A stretch of 64,000 bases of DNA from Gynuella sunshinyii YC6258 (GCF_000940805.1 NZ_CP007142.1:3324593-3388592), one strand, 5' to 3'; positions 8,465-18,244 are shown, counted from the first letter of the stretch. The notes: a model not told the origin generated them from the sequence alone. Numbers and translations: made by a program.

Positions 8465-9730
8465 TTATTTCAGTTTTCGGACTCTGGCCGCGATAACCTG
8501 GTTGTCTTTGATTTGCAGGATTTCAATCGAATAGTCGCCAACACGAATACTGACATTGGCTTCCGGTATTTCTTCCAGTTGCTCAATGATCAGGCCGTTG
8601 AGGGTTTTCGGCCCTATAGTGGGTAATGACCAGTCCAAAGCTTTGTTGATGTCTCGAATGCCGGTGCTGCCGTCGATGACATAAGTTCCGTCTCTTTGTG
8701 GGTGAATATCCTTGGTATCACCAGGTATATCAGTGGTGAACTCACCAACAATTTCCTCGAGAATATCGGCCAGTGTGACCAGTCCCTGAATATCTCCATA
8801 CTCATCTACAACAAGGCCAATATTGACTTTGTCTTTCTGAAAGTTGAACAGCTGGTTATACAGTGACGTGTTCTCAGGCACAAAAACCGGATCCTGGGCC
8901 TTTTTACTCAGCATCACTTTGCTTGGATTGTCTGCGTACAGGAACTCAGCTGCATCGCGAATGTGCAGAATTCCCACGACCTTGTCCAGATCATCTTTAT
9001 AGATCGGCAGTCTGGTGTAATCGGTTTGGCGAAGTTGTTCTGCAATGGATTCAATGTCATCGTCCAGATCGATACCGGCGACTTCGCTGCGAGGCACCAT
9101 AATGTCATTCACCCGAACATTTTCCAGGTCCAGAATGCCAATGAGCATATTCTGGCGTTCCTGGCTCAATTGATGCCCGCTTTCATTCACTAAAGTTTTC
9201 AGCTCGTCTTTAGTCAGTGCGTCGTGAGCGATCTCTGGTTTTCGGATTCGAAAAATCCACAAAAGGATATTCACACTCTGATTGATGCACCATACCAGGG
9301 GGTAGAGCAGCTTGAGCAATGGAATCAATATGTGGGATGCGGGAAAAGCAATACGTTCAGGATGCATCTGAGCCAGTGTTTTTGGGGTTACCTCGGCAAA
9401 CAACAGGACAGCCAGCGTTAATAAAATCCCTCCCAGAGCAATCGCCACTTCCTGATTCGCGGGAGCCAGTTTGATTGCAATGAGTGTTGTAAGCTGGGCT
9501 GCAGCAATGTTGACCAGGTTGTTGCCAATCAGAATGACACCAATCAGCCGGTCAGGTACATCAAGCAGGGAGCGTGCTCTTTTTGCCCCCTTATGTCCCT
9601 TGTTTGCGAGGTGTTTGAGACGATATCGATTTAACGACATCATCCCGGTTTCTGAGCTGGAAAAAAAAGCTGATAAAAGTAGTAGAGTGGCCAGTGCTGC
9701 GAACAACACTGCTATGGGCAAATCTTCCAA
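8465..9730 (-). CDS. corB: CorB/YfjD-like CNNM-CBS membrane protein
   Basis: Integral membrane protein of the CNNM/CorB family linked to Mg2+ transport or resistance. The 421 residues contain an N-terminal DUF21 membrane domain (about 1-185, with SSSETGMMSLNRYRLKHLA), two CBS domains (about 205-330, beginning VNDIMVPRSEV) and a C-terminal CorC/HlyC-type domain (about 340-420). The length is that of E. coli YfjD. The order ffh / ypjD / corB is conserved with E. coli and Pseudomonas. The start used is a TTG; no good Shine-Dalgarno is visible, so the N-terminus could be slightly shorter. Confidence 0.9.
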   Translation of the reverse strand: MEDLPIAVLFAALATLLLLSAFFSSSETGMMSLNRYRLKHLANKGHKGAKRARSLLDVPDRLIGVILIGNNLVNIAAAQLTTLIAIKLAPANQEVAIALGGILLTLAVLLFAEVTPKTLAQMHPERIAFPASHILIPLLKLLYPLVWCINQSVNILLWIFRIRKPEIAHDALTKDELKTLVNESGHQLSQERQNMLIGILDLENVRVNDIMVPRSEVAGIDLDDDIESIAEQLRQTDYTRLPIYKDDLDKVVGILHIRDAAEFLYADNPSKVMLSKKAQDPVFVPENTSLYNQLFNFQKDKVNIGLVVDEYGDIQGLVTLADILEEIVGEFTTDIPGDTKDIHPQRDGTYVIDGSTGIRDINKALDWSLPTIGPKTLNGLIIEQLEEIPEANVSIRVGDYSIEILQIKDNQVIAARVRKLK

Positions 9731-9836
9731 ACGGGGGAATCCGTGTAATTCAATTAGGGTGTGTTTTAAAGTGTGACTTGGGGTTCTGTCAAGAATTCAG
9801 CGGAAAAACTTCTCACTTTTCGAGATTCCGACAGCA

Positions 9837-10634
9837 TTATTCGCGATGCAATATCATCTCCAGTACAAATTTTGTTCCAAAAAAAGCAACAATCAAGAAG
9901 AAAAACGCTGTCAACGACCACCTGGCAGCAGTTTGTCCACGCCAACCTTTCACAAAATGTCCATACAACAGAATGGAGTAGAGGATCCACGCTATGATGG
10001 TTAATACGGTTTTGTGAATCAGGTGTTGGGCAAACATGTCCTCCACAAACAAAAGCCCGGACAATATTGAAGCGGTCAACGCCACCATGCCCAGTACCGT
10101 AATTTCGAACAGTAGGCGTTCCATGGTTTGCAGGGGCGGTAATCCCCAGATCATTCTGCGTGGATGGTGCGATTTCAAGCGCTTATGCTGATAAAGCAGT
10201 ATGCCGGCATTAGCGGCACCAATGGTCAGGATGGAGTACGCCAGAATTGAGACCAATATATGAACTAGGATACCAGGATCAAAATCTTGTCTGGGTATGT
10301 AAGTTGATGGTACGAATCCCGCCAGCAATACAGACAGCATGCTGATGGGTAGCAATGCAATCAACAGATTATCAAGAGATTTTTTGACTGAGCTGAACGT
10401 CAGTAAAATGGTAAACATCCAGGCAATCAGCGATGCCACGTTGAAAAAGCCCAGATCAATCCCTTCATCGGTTATGATTTCCTGAGCTGCTGCAACCAAG
10501 TGTAAAGCACTGGCGATGCCTGTCACCATCAGGATGACATTTTTTGAATAATCTGATTTTCTGAAGAGTTTGAGTGACTGCAAACAAAATGCAAGCAGAT
10601 AGCCGGTACCTGCTAGTAAAGCCGGAATCATCAA
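9837..10634 (-). CDS. ypjD: YpjD/CcsA-like inner-membrane protein
   Basis: A 265-residue multi-pass membrane protein (about eight segments) of the cytochrome c assembly CcsA/CcmF-like superfamily. The family's histidine- and tryptophan-containing loops appear as LVHILVSILAYS, KTVLTIIAWILYSILLYGHFVKGWRG. In E. coli the equivalent (YpjD/CorE) lies beside corB and ffh, as here, and has been connected with Mg2+/Co2+ phenotypes; a direct role in cytochrome biogenesis is not shown by the sequence. The start is probably the TTG at 10634 (AAGG seven bases upstream); an ATG follows directly. Confidence 0.88.
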   Translation of the reverse strand: MMIPALLAGTGYLLAFCLQSLKLFRKSDYSKNVILMVTGIASALHLVAAAQEIITDEGIDLGFFNVASLIAWMFTILLTFSSVKKSLDNLLIALLPISMLSVLLAGFVPSTYIPRQDFDPGILVHILVSILAYSILTIGAANAGILLYQHKRLKSHHPRRMIWGLPPLQTMERLLFEITVLGMVALTASILSGLLFVEDMFAQHLIHKTVLTIIAWILYSILLYGHFVKGWRGQTAARWSLTAFFFLIVAFFGTKFVLEMILHRE

Positions 10635-10755
10635 TAATATGCCTTTCCAGATAGACGGTTTCGAACAACCGGCATTCTCTCACAATGTCCGGAGCAACGG
10701 AAATGACATCCCGGGTGATGGGATTAAAAATATGGCAACTGGTGTTAACCGTTGC

Positions 10756-10761
10756 CTGTCC
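10756..10761 (+). promoter_or_regulatory. Likely -10 box of the ffh promoter
   Basis: A consensus TATAAT occurs 52 bases before the ffh start in the ypjD-ffh divergent gap. The -35 region about 17 bases upstream is poor, so this is only a likely promoter. Confidence 0.45.
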
Positions 10762-10812
10762 AGCGTATAATCGCAGCTTTTATACTTTTGGGTTCAAGCA
10801 AAGCGATAGATT

Positions 10813-12207
10813 ATGTTCAAGAATCTGACCGAACGCCTCAATCAAACATTAAAAGCCATTAAGGGCCAAGCCAAGCTCACCGAAGACAATATCAAGGATA
10901 CGTTGCGCGAAGTACGCATGGCGTTATTGGAAGCTGATGTTGCTTTGCCCGTGGTTAAAGACTTTATAAACAGAGTTAAAGACCGGTCTCTGGGGGCGGA
11001 AGTATCCCAGGCACTGAACCCTGGCCAGCAGTTTATCAAGATTGTTCATTCTGAATTGGTTCATGTGATGGGGGATGACAATGTCTCCCTGGATTTGGCA
11101 TCGCAACCTCCAGTGGTTTTACTGATGGCAGGTTTGCAGGGGGCTGGTAAAACAACCTCGACTGCCAAGCTGGCGCGTTATTTGAGTGAGCGGGAAAAAA
11201 AGAAAGTAATGGTTGTATCTGCCGACGTGTACCGGCCGGCGGCGATTAAACAACTGGAGACCCTGGCAGCTGAAGTCGGGGCGCTGTTCTTTCCCAGCAG
11301 TGCAGATCAAAAACCTATTGATATTGCCAACGCGGCGATAGAAGCTGCCCGAAAACAATATGTCGATGTGCTGATTCTGGATACTGCCGGACGGTTGGCG
11401 ATCGATCAGGCAATGATGGCTGAGATCAAGGAACTGCACCAGGCGGTGGAGCCTAAAGAAACCCTGTTTGTGGTCGATGCCATGACCGGTCAGGATGCGG
11501 CCAATACTGCTAAAGCTTTTGCGGATGCGCTGCCTTTAACTGGGGTGATTCTGACCAAAGCCGACGGTGATGCCCGTGGTGGTGCAGCTTTATCAGTCAG
11601 GCAAATTACTGGTAAACCCATCAAATTTACTGGTATTGGTGAAAAAACCGATGCACTGGAACCATTTTATCCTGATCGAATGGCATCCCGAATTCTCGAC
11701 ATGGGTGATATTCTTTCTCTGATCGAGGAAGTCGAGCGCAAGGTCGATAAACAAAAAGCCGAAAAACTGGCCAGAAAAATTCAGAAAGGCAAGGGTTTTG
11801 ACCTGCAGGACTTTCGTGATCAGCTGTCGCAAATGAATAATATGGGCGGGCTGATGGGGATGATGGATAAGCTTCCAGGAATGGGGAGCATGGGGCAAAT
11901 GGCCAATCAGATGGTCGGTGCGGAAAAACAAATGTCACAAATGGCGGCAATTATTGATTCCATGACCCCAGTGGAGCGGCACTGGCCGGACAAGATCAAC
12001 GGTTCCAGAAAACGTCGTATTGCTTTGGGCTCCGGTACTCAGATACAGGATGTAAACAGAGTTCTAAAGCAGCATAAACAGATGCAGAAGATGATGAAGA
12101 AAGTGGGTACAAAGGGCGGCATGGCAAAAATGATGCGTGGAATGAAAGGAATGATGCCCGGGGGAGGTGGATTGCCGCCTGGTGGAATGCCCCCATTTGG
12201 ACGTTAG
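10813..12207 (+). CDS. ffh: Signal recognition particle GTPase Ffh
   Basis: Protein subunit of the signal recognition particle; binds 4.5S RNA and signal sequences and brings ribosomes to the membrane through FtsY. The 464 residues have the NG domain with P-loop GLQGAGKTTSTAKLA (about residues 103-117), DTAGR (about 190) and TKADGDARGG (about 248), and a methionine-rich M domain (about 300-430) ending in a glycine/proline/methionine tail. Length is normal. In many gammaproteobacteria ffh precedes rpsP-rimM-trmD-rplS; here it is followed by a terminator and the putR-putA pair, so that linkage is broken. Confidence 0.98.
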   Translation: MFKNLTERLNQTLKAIKGQAKLTEDNIKDTLREVRMALLEADVALPVVKDFINRVKDRSLGAEVSQALNPGQQFIKIVHSELVHVMGDDNVSLDLASQPPVVLLMAGLQGAGKTTSTAKLARYLSEREKKKVMVVSADVYRPAAIKQLETLAAEVGALFFPSSADQKPIDIANAAIEAARKQYVDVLILDTAGRLAIDQAMMAEIKELHQAVEPKETLFVVDAMTGQDAANTAKAFADALPLTGVILTKADGDARGGAALSVRQITGKPIKFTGIGEKTDALEPFYPDRMASRILDMGDILSLIEEVERKVDKQKAEKLARKIQKGKGFDLQDFRDQLSQMNNMGGLMGMMDKLPGMGSMGQMANQMVGAEKQMSQMAAIIDSMTPVERHWPDKINGSRKRRIALGSGTQIQDVNRVLKQHKQMQKMMKKVGTKGGMAKMMRGMKGMMPGGGGLPPGGMPPFGR

Positions 12208-12233
12208 TCAGCCCTGAGTACGTCCTAATCTGC

Positions 12234-12269
12234 AAAAGCCGGTAGCCTGCGAGTGTTACTGGCTTTTTT
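12234..12269 (+). terminator. Intrinsic terminator of ffh
   Basis: AGCCGGTA (12237-12244) pairs with TTACTGGCT (12256-12264), with one G-T pair, and is followed by a run of T. It lies 27 bases after the ffh stop. Confidence 0.75.
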
Positions 12270-12286
12270 GTTGCAGATGTTTATGT

Positions 12287-12736
12287 TTAGTCCAGGCTGT
12301 CTTTGACTGCCTCCATGACAACAAAGGTACTGGTTTGTTTGACATGTGGCAGTGAGGATATCTCTTCTCCCAGTACCCTTCGATAAGACTCCATATCTGT
12401 AGTTCTAACTTTCAACAGATAGTCGAAATTTCCGGCGATCATATGGCATTGTTCTATGACCGACGATTTTCTCACCCCTTCATTAAATGCCCGCAGAGCC
12501 TCGCTACTGGTGTCGTTCATAGTCACTTGCACAAAGGCGATATAGTTACAGCCCAGTTTTGCCTGATTGATGTGGGCGTTATAGCTAAGGATGTAACCCT
12601 GTTCCTCCAGACGCCTCATGCGGATCTGGCAAGGGGTTTTGGACAAGCCCACTTTGGACGCAAGTTCTGTCACGGTTATACGAGCATTGCCTTGCAACTC
12701 AGCAAGGATGGCCCGATCAAATTTATCGAGTTTCAA
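12287..12736 (-). CDS. putR: Lrp/AsnC-family regulator, probably proline-responsive PutR
   Basis: DNA-binding regulator of 149 residues: an N-terminal winged helix (about 5-60, with ITVTELASKVGLSKTP as recognition region) and a C-terminal RAM ligand-binding domain (about 65-145). It is transcribed divergently from putA. In Agrobacterium, Vibrio and others an Lrp-like PutR activates putA in response to proline, and the PutA encoded here lacks its own DNA-binding domain, so a dedicated regulator is expected. The start is a TTG with AGGAAA about six bases upstream. The specific role is inferred from context; family membership is clear. Confidence 0.85.
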   Translation of the reverse strand: MKLDKFDRAILAELQGNARITVTELASKVGLSKTPCQIRMRRLEEQGYILSYNAHINQAKLGCNYIAFVQVTMNDTSSEALRAFNEGVRKSSVIEQCHMIAGNFDYLLKVRTTDMESYRRVLGEEISSLPHVKQTSTFVVMEAVKDSLD

Positions 12737-12916
12737 ATCGATTTCCTGTTTTTAGGCTAATAGATTGGTTGGCTACACTTTATTAGGATTTTGATTCTTA
12801 TATCCAATAAATAATAATGAAATGATCTGGTTTTTATCAATTATTTGGTGAAGTTGATATTGGCAATAAGGCTATGATCTTTAGTCATAATTTCAACTGT
12901 CGGGGATGTGAGAACC

Positions 12917-15900
12917 ATGAGTGCTACCAATATGTCGAACTCAGCAACGCTGGACCATTTGCGCGATGAGATACGTCGACACTATCTGGCGGATGAATCT
13001 GAAGTCGTAGAAAAATTAAAACATGTGGCTGAACTGTCTGAGGAAGACTGTCAGTCCGTTGTTCATCGGGCCGTCACCATGATTGGCTCGGTCAGAAAAA
13101 ACTCAAAGCCTACAATGATGGAGCAGTTTCTGGCGGAATATGGGCTGGGGACATCTGAAGGCGTTGCTTTGATGAGTCTTGCAGAAGCCTTATTGCGGGT
13201 CCCTGACGCGTCAACCGCGCGGCAGTTGATCGTCGATAAACTGGTTCCAGGCCGATGGAAAGACCATGTTGGTCAATCATCGTTTCCGTTGGTCAATTTA
13301 ACCACTCGGATGCTTCAATTTACCGCAGCGCTGTTATCTGTTTCCTCTAGTGGTCTGATGGGGAAACTGATTCGGACGATTGTCCAGCCAGTGGTATTAT
13401 TTTTTACTGTTCAGGTCATGAAGGAACTGGGACGCCAGTTTGTATTGGGGCGTAATATTCAAGAAGCCATGAAACGCTCCTCTGGCCGTCAATCGCAGGG
13501 CTACCGGTATTCGTTTGATATGCTTGGAGAAGCTGCCCGTACAGAACGCGATGCTTTGCGTTATCTTGATAAATACAAAAATGCAATTACTGTATTGAAA
13601 TCACAATGTACGCATTCAGATGTTCGCGATAATCCCGGTATTTCCGTCAAACTTTCTGCTTTGTTCTCCCGCTATGAATACTCCCAGAAAGAGCGGGTTG
13701 TAACTGTTCTGGTGCCTCGCGTTCTGGAGTTGGCTCAACAAGCCAGAGCCGCAAATATGAGTTTTAATATTGATGCGGAAGAAATGGACCGTCTGGAGTT
13801 GTCGCTGGATATTATTGAAACCGTGTTGAAAGATGAAAGTCTTGCCGGGTGGGATGGTTTTGGTGTTGTGGTTCAGGCCTACGGGCCCCGTGCATCCTAC
13901 GTACTGGATTGGTTGTATGCCTTGGCTGGGTCGTTGGATCGACAGATCATGGTGCGCCTGGTAAAGGGAGCTTATTGGGATGCAGAGATTAAACGTGCTC
14001 AGGTTCTGGGTCTATCCGGGTTTCCGGTGTTTACCCGAAAAGCACATAGCGACATTTCCTATATCGCCTGTGCTCGAAAATTGTTTGGCATGACTGACCG
14101 TATTTATCCGCAATTTGCCACTCATAATGCCCATACGGTTGCAGCAGTGCAGCATCTCGCCGATGGTCAGAGTAATTTTGAGTTTCAGCGTCTGCACGGA
14201 ATGGGTGAGTCTCTTTATGATGCAGTCATGAGGCAGCCTGGCCATCGTTGCAGGATTTATGCACCGGTCGGGGCGCATGAGGACCTGCTGGCTTATCTGG
14301 TCCGGCGCCTGCTGGAGAATGGTGCTAACAGTTCATTTGTACATCAGATTGCAGATGCGGGGATGTCTGCTGAACAGATTGCTCGGGACCCTTTTAATCT
14401 AAAATCATTTGTTCCGAGTAGCAGAATTGCCCGTCCCGAAAATTTATTTGCGCCGCTCCGAAAAAATGCGTTGGGCTGGGATTTGACTGATCCAGAGGCC
14501 GTTAGTACTTTGCTGCAGTCACGAGATAGATTTCGGGAGCATACCTGGCAGGGTGTTCCAATGATCTCCGGAGAATCGCCTGAAGGTGAAAAACTTGATG
14601 TTGTGAATCCGGCAAATCCCGAAGATATTGTCGGACACATTCGGATGTCTACCCAGCAGGATATCGAGCAGTCGATCGTTGCTTCTCAAGAGGGTGCCAG
14701 GGTTTGGTCAGCGACTAATGCGAGTGACCGGGCTTTGGTGTTAAACCGAGTCGCGGAATTGTTTGAAAGCCATGCCACCGAATTGTTTGCGCTGGTCTGT
14801 CGCGAGGCTGGTAAAACATTGCCTGATGCAATCGCAGAAGTCAGGGAAGCCGTGGACTTCGCTCGTTTTTATGCGTCAGAAGCCCAGCGTGTTGGAGCAA
14901 GTGGCCGTAGCCGGGGAACCGTTGTTTGTATTTCGCCATGGAACTTCCCGTTGGCAATTTTCAGTGGTCAGGTGCTCGCCGCCATAGCCGCGGGCAATAG
15001 TGTTATTGCCAAACCGGCAGAGCAGACGATACTGACTGCTGCACGGGCAGTTGAACTAATGTACGAGGCAGGAGTGCCTCGCGATGTCCTGCAATTGCTG
15101 CCGGGAACGGGAGAACAGGTTGGTGCTGTATTGACAGCGGATCCCAGAATATCTGCTGTTTGCTTTACGGGTTCCACTTCCACCGCGCAGTTGATCAACC
15201 GTGCTATGGCAAATCATATGGCTCCCGATGTGCCTTTGATAGCAGAAACCGGTGGTCTGAATGCCATGATCGTCGATTCAACGGCGTTGCTGGAGCAGGT
15301 GGTTCGTGATGTGCTTGCTTCCTCTTTCCAAAGTGCTGGGCAACGTTGTTCTGCATTAAGAATTCTCTATGTACAACAGGATATTGCTGATGCGTTGGTA
15401 ACGATGCTGTCCGGTGCCATGGATGAACTAAACATATCTGACCCGTGGCACCTTGAAACAGATATTGGGCCGGTTATTGATCGGGAAGCCAGAGATAAAA
15501 TACTGGCTTATTGTGATTTCCATCGAAGCCAGGGTAATTTGATTAAGGCGCTCGAAGTACCGATGTCAGGTTTGTATGTCCCTCCAGCCATGGTCCGGGT
15601 TGCAGGTATCGAGCAGTTGGAGGAGGAGATCTTTGGACCAGTACTGCATGTTGCGACGTTTGCAGCCTCTGAACTGAATGATGTTGTCAATGCCATCAAT
15701 GCGAAAGGCTATGGTTTGACATTTGGCCTGCATACCCGACTGGAAAGCCGACAAAGAGATATTGCTGCTCGAATGAAAGTTGGCAACGTATATATAAACC
15801 GTAATCAGATCGGCGCAGTGGTTGGTTCTCAACCCTTTGGTGGCGAGGGCTTATCCGGCACCGGGCCGAAAGCCGGTGGGCCATATTATGTTCAGCGTTT

Positions 15901-16537
15901 TCGTAGCTCTGTGGTGGTTGACGAACCATTCACGAGTGAACAATCGGCAGAGTTGATTGGAGCCGAACGGCTATTTCAGGCTATCCAGGAGTTGCAGTAT
16001 TTAGCAGTTGAACCGGTTGTTCTGGACTTGGCAGATATTAAGTCTGTGTTTCCGACGCTATCGAGTTGGCCACAAAAACTGGATAAAACGGTGGAGACTA
16101 TGCCGGGGCCAGTCGGTGAAAAAAATACTTTGATTTGTCATGGCCGGGGTACCATCCTATGTCTGGGGCCCACACCCATGGCGGCAAAAAGACAGATATT
16201 ATCCGCCCTGTGGCAGGGAAATAGAGTGATTGCTGTCTTACCTGGTATTACCGGATTTGTAGAAACTTTGCGCAACCACGGATATCCAGTTGTTTTGATA
16301 GAAGGCGAGCTTGAGGCGGAAGCGTTGCGCGAGGTTTCTGATTTTCAGGCAGTACTAAGTTCTGCCCCACAGAGTATGCTGAGTCGTTATCGTCAGGCAT
16401 TGGCTTCCAGAGATGGCGAATTGATTCCTCTGATTACAGATTTTTGTCAGCCAGAAAGGTTGATTCACGAGCGTCATATCTGTGTGGATACGACAGCCGC
16501 CGGAGGGAATGCCAGCTTGATCGCTATGAGCGAATAG
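12917..16537 (+). CDS. putA: Bifunctional proline dehydrogenase / P5C dehydrogenase, type B
   Basis: Oxidises proline to pyrroline-5-carboxylate (FAD) and then to glutamate (NAD+), feeding electrons to the quinone pool at the inner membrane. The 1206 residues contain an N-terminal helical region, the PRODH barrel (about 190-490, with RLVKGAYWDAEIKRAQ, FATHNAHTVAAV and YAPVGAHEDLLAYLVRRLLENGANSSFV as consecutive landmarks of the FAD/substrate site), the aldehyde dehydrogenase domain (about 560-1000, with the Glu in AETGG and the catalytic Cys in SAGQRCSALR) and a C-terminal ALDH-like extension. There is no ribbon-helix-helix DNA-binding domain, so this is a type B PutA that cannot repress its own gene. 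The ATG at 12917 is preferred over an upstream GTG at 12908. Confidence 0.96.
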   Translation: MSATNMSNSATLDHLRDEIRRHYLADESEVVEKLKHVAELSEEDCQSVVHRAVTMIGSVRKNSKPTMMEQFLAEYGLGTSEGVALMSLAEALLRVPDASTARQLIVDKLVPGRWKDHVGQSSFPLVNLTTRMLQFTAALLSVSSSGLMGKLIRTIVQPVVLFFTVQVMKELGRQFVLGRNIQEAMKRSSGRQSQGYRYSFDMLGEAARTERDALRYLDKYKNAITVLKSQCTHSDVRDNPGISVKLSALFSRYEYSQKERVVTVLVPRVLELAQQARAANMSFNIDAEEMDRLELSLDIIETVLKDESLAGWDGFGVVVQAYGPRASYVLDWLYALAGSLDRQIMVRLVKGAYWDAEIKRAQVLGLSGFPVFTRKAHSDISYIACARKLFGMTDRIYPQFATHNAHTVAAVQHLADGQSNFEFQRLHGMGESLYDAVMRQPGHRCRIYAPVGAHEDLLAYLVRRLLENGANSSFVHQIADAGMSAEQIARDPFNLKSFVPSSRIARPENLFAPLRKNALGWDLTDPEAVSTLLQSRDRFREHTWQGVPMISGESPEGEKLDVVNPANPEDIVGHIRMSTQQDIEQSIVASQEGARVWSATNASDRALVLNRVAELFESHATELFALVCREAGKTLPDAIAEVREAVDFARFYASEAQRVGASGRSRGTVVCISPWNFPLAIFSGQVLAAIAAGNSVIAKPAEQTILTAARAVELMYEAGVPRDVLQLLPGTGEQVGAVLTADPRISAVCFTGSTSTAQLINRAMANHMAPDVPLIAETGGLNAMIVDSTALLEQVVRDVLASSFQSAGQRCSALRILYVQQDIADALVTMLSGAMDELNISDPWHLETDIGPVIDREARDKILAYCDFHRSQGNLIKALEVPMSGLYVPPAMVRVAGIEQLEEEIFGPVLHVATFAASELNDVVNAINAKGYGLTFGLHTRLESRQRDIAARMKVGNVYINRNQIGAVVGSQPFGGEGLSGTGPKAGGPYYVQRFRSSVVVDEPFTSEQSAELIGAERLFQAIQELQYLAVEPVVLDLADIKSVFPTLSSWPQKLDKTVETMPGPVGEKNTLICHGRGTILCLGPTPMAAKRQILSALWQGNRVIAVLPGITGFVETLRNHGYPVVLIEGELEAEALREVSDFQAVLSSAPQSMLSRYRQALASRDGELIPLITDFCQPERLIHERHICVDTTAAGGNASLIAMSE

Positions 16538-16561
16538 AGGGACGCTGCATTGCACAGCGGT

Positions 16562-17203
16562 CTAATTAAATAATTGTTGCAATGCTGTTGTATGCGAAAG
16601 CCATTGCCTGGCGATAATCATGTGTCCGGCGGGTGTAGGATGGACCCCATCCCAAAGCACATGGTTTGCCCCCAATTTGTCGGCACTCTGATTTAGCGCT
16701 TCCTGGGTGGGCACCCAGATACACTGGTGTTTATCGGCCAGCTCTTTTTCATAGCGCTGGAGTGGTTTGAGGAACGTAAACCATTCCGCGCTCACTTCTT
16801 TAGATAACTGTGCAAAAGGTTCCAGCAGGACAATTCTGATATTTGGGCTATATTTTCGCAGCAGGCACAGATACTGATCGATACCATCGGCGATATCTTC
16901 AGGTACTGGTTTTTGCGACACCGCTAACGTGTGCCAGATATCATTGATGCCGATCAGCAAAGACAGCCAATCAGCGCGGAGTTCTGTCATGATCTGTGGT
17001 CCACGGTCTAGAACGTCCGCTACTTTATTTCCTGATATAGCCCGATTATAAAGATTTAGACTGTTGGTCTGTGTCAGTAGATGGCTGGCCACGAGCGTGG
17101 GGTATCCACATCCCAATACTTCGCTTCTGTTTGCCTGTTTATCAAGCCTGTTCCGTGACGAATCAGTAATCGAGTCGCCTTCAAATATCAGTTTTATACT
17201 CAT
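16562..17203 (-). CDS. SGNH/GDSL-family hydrolase
   Basis: Predicted esterase/lipase-like hydrolase, 213 residues, without a signal peptide. All four blocks of the SGNH fold are visible: FEGDSIT (block I, nucleophile Ser), NRAISGNKV (block II Gly), LLIGINDIW (block III Asn) and WDGVHPTPAGHMIIA (block V Asp and His) near the C-terminus. This set is typical of SGNH esterases acting on acetylated sugars or small esters; the substrate is unknown. It converges with putA (25-base gap). Confidence 0.88.
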   Translation of the reverse strand: MSIKLIFEGDSITDSSRNRLDKQANRSEVLGCGYPTLVASHLLTQTNSLNLYNRAISGNKVADVLDRGPQIMTELRADWLSLLIGINDIWHTLAVSQKPVPEDIADGIDQYLCLLRKYSPNIRIVLLEPFAQLSKEVSAEWFTFLKPLQRYEKELADKHQCIWVPTQEALNQSADKLGANHVLWDGVHPTPAGHMIIARQWLSHTTALQQLFN

Positions 17204-17363
17204 AAATAATTTTTTGTCATGTTTTTATAGCTTTTTGGTATTAAATGACTAGCCTCTGGCACTAAGCATATACTGAGAAGCGGTCTACAGTTAAAGATAA
17301 TCAGAAATGTTTTACATGGATGTTCCATGTGAATATGTGTATGACAGCGTGGTGGAATGCATA

Positions 17364-18122
17364 GTGACGCAAAAAAGCGATACAAATTCAAAACAAAAGA
17401 TCCTGATTGTCGATGGTGATCATTCGTTTTCCAAACCTCTGAGCGAATATTTGCAGGGTAGTGGGTATTTGGTCGAGGTTATTAGCGATGGCACACAGGC
17501 ATTGAGTGCAATTCAAACCCAGCAGCCACAATTGGTGATGTTGGAGCTGAATATCCCTGGGGAAAATGGATTGACCGTATGTAAGTTGTCCCGGCGTCAT
17601 TACACGGGTCCAGTCATTATGTTGAGCGGTCGTAGCGATGAGTTGGATGAGGTTTTGTGTCTGGACATGGGGGCGGATGACTATATATCTAAACCGGTAT
17701 CGCACAGAGTTATGCTGGCAAGGATTCAGGCTCATCTGCGAAGAACGACTAAAACGATCAGTATCGAAGAAGAAGATGGTAAAGAACGGCTGAATTTTGG
17801 TGACTTAGTCATTGACAACACAATGAGAGAAGCCTGGTTGAATAATTCACCAATAGAACTGACCAGTGCCGAATTTGATTTGTTATGGTTATTATCAAGC
17901 CATGCAGGTCAGATTATGACCAGGGAAGAGATTTTTAATAAGCTTCGTGGAATTGAGTACGACGGGCAGGATCGTTCAGTGGATGTTCGTGTCAGCCGAA
18001 TTCGACCAAAAGTTGGAGATGATCCGGTACATCCCCGTAGAATTAAGACAGTGAGAAGTAAAGGCTATTTATTTGTTGGCGACTTGGCTGGCAGACAGGT
18101 AGATACTCGAATACTTAACTAA
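17364..18122 (+). CDS. OmpR/PhoB-type response regulator without phosphoacceptor Asp
   Basis: A two-domain regulator of about 252 residues: receiver domain (about 10-130) and winged-helix DNA-binding domain (about 150-245, with SAEFDLLWLLSSHAGQIMTR and RSVDVRVSRIR), most like RstA/OmpR regulators. In the receiver, the position of the phosphorylated Asp is Glu (VMLELNIPGENG), and the acidic pair of the active site is reduced (IVDGD instead of VDDD); the Lys (SKP) is kept. No histidine kinase is adjacent. It is therefore probably active without phosphorylation, perhaps because Glu mimics phospho-Asp. I chose the GTG at 17364 (GGA about 7 bases upstream); the frame extends upstream to an ATG at 17307. 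Confidence 0.88.
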   Translation: MTQKSDTNSKQKILIVDGDHSFSKPLSEYLQGSGYLVEVISDGTQALSAIQTQQPQLVMLELNIPGENGLTVCKLSRRHYTGPVIMLSGRSDELDEVLCLDMGADDYISKPVSHRVMLARIQAHLRRTTKTISIEEEDGKERLNFGDLVIDNTMREAWLNNSPIELTSAEFDLLWLLSSHAGQIMTREEIFNKLRGIEYDGQDRSVDVRVSRIRPKVGDDPVHPRRIKTVRSKGYLFVGDLAGRQVDTRILN

Positions 18123-18163
18123 TCCAAACGTTTTTTGCCGAAGAGACTAGGCTGTTTATGGTG

Positions 18164-18184
18164 AGGGCATATTCTATATGCCCT
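18164..18184. terminator. Hairpin between convergent genes
   Basis: AGGGCATAT and ATATGCCCT form a perfect 9-base stem with a 3-base loop in the 122-base gap between two convergent genes. The T tract is weak, but the position suits a shared terminator. Confidence 0.5.
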
Positions 18185-18244
18185 TAACTGTAGTAGTCGC
18201 AACCGAATCTGGTATTTCTCATCAACGACAGTATCAAATAAAGG

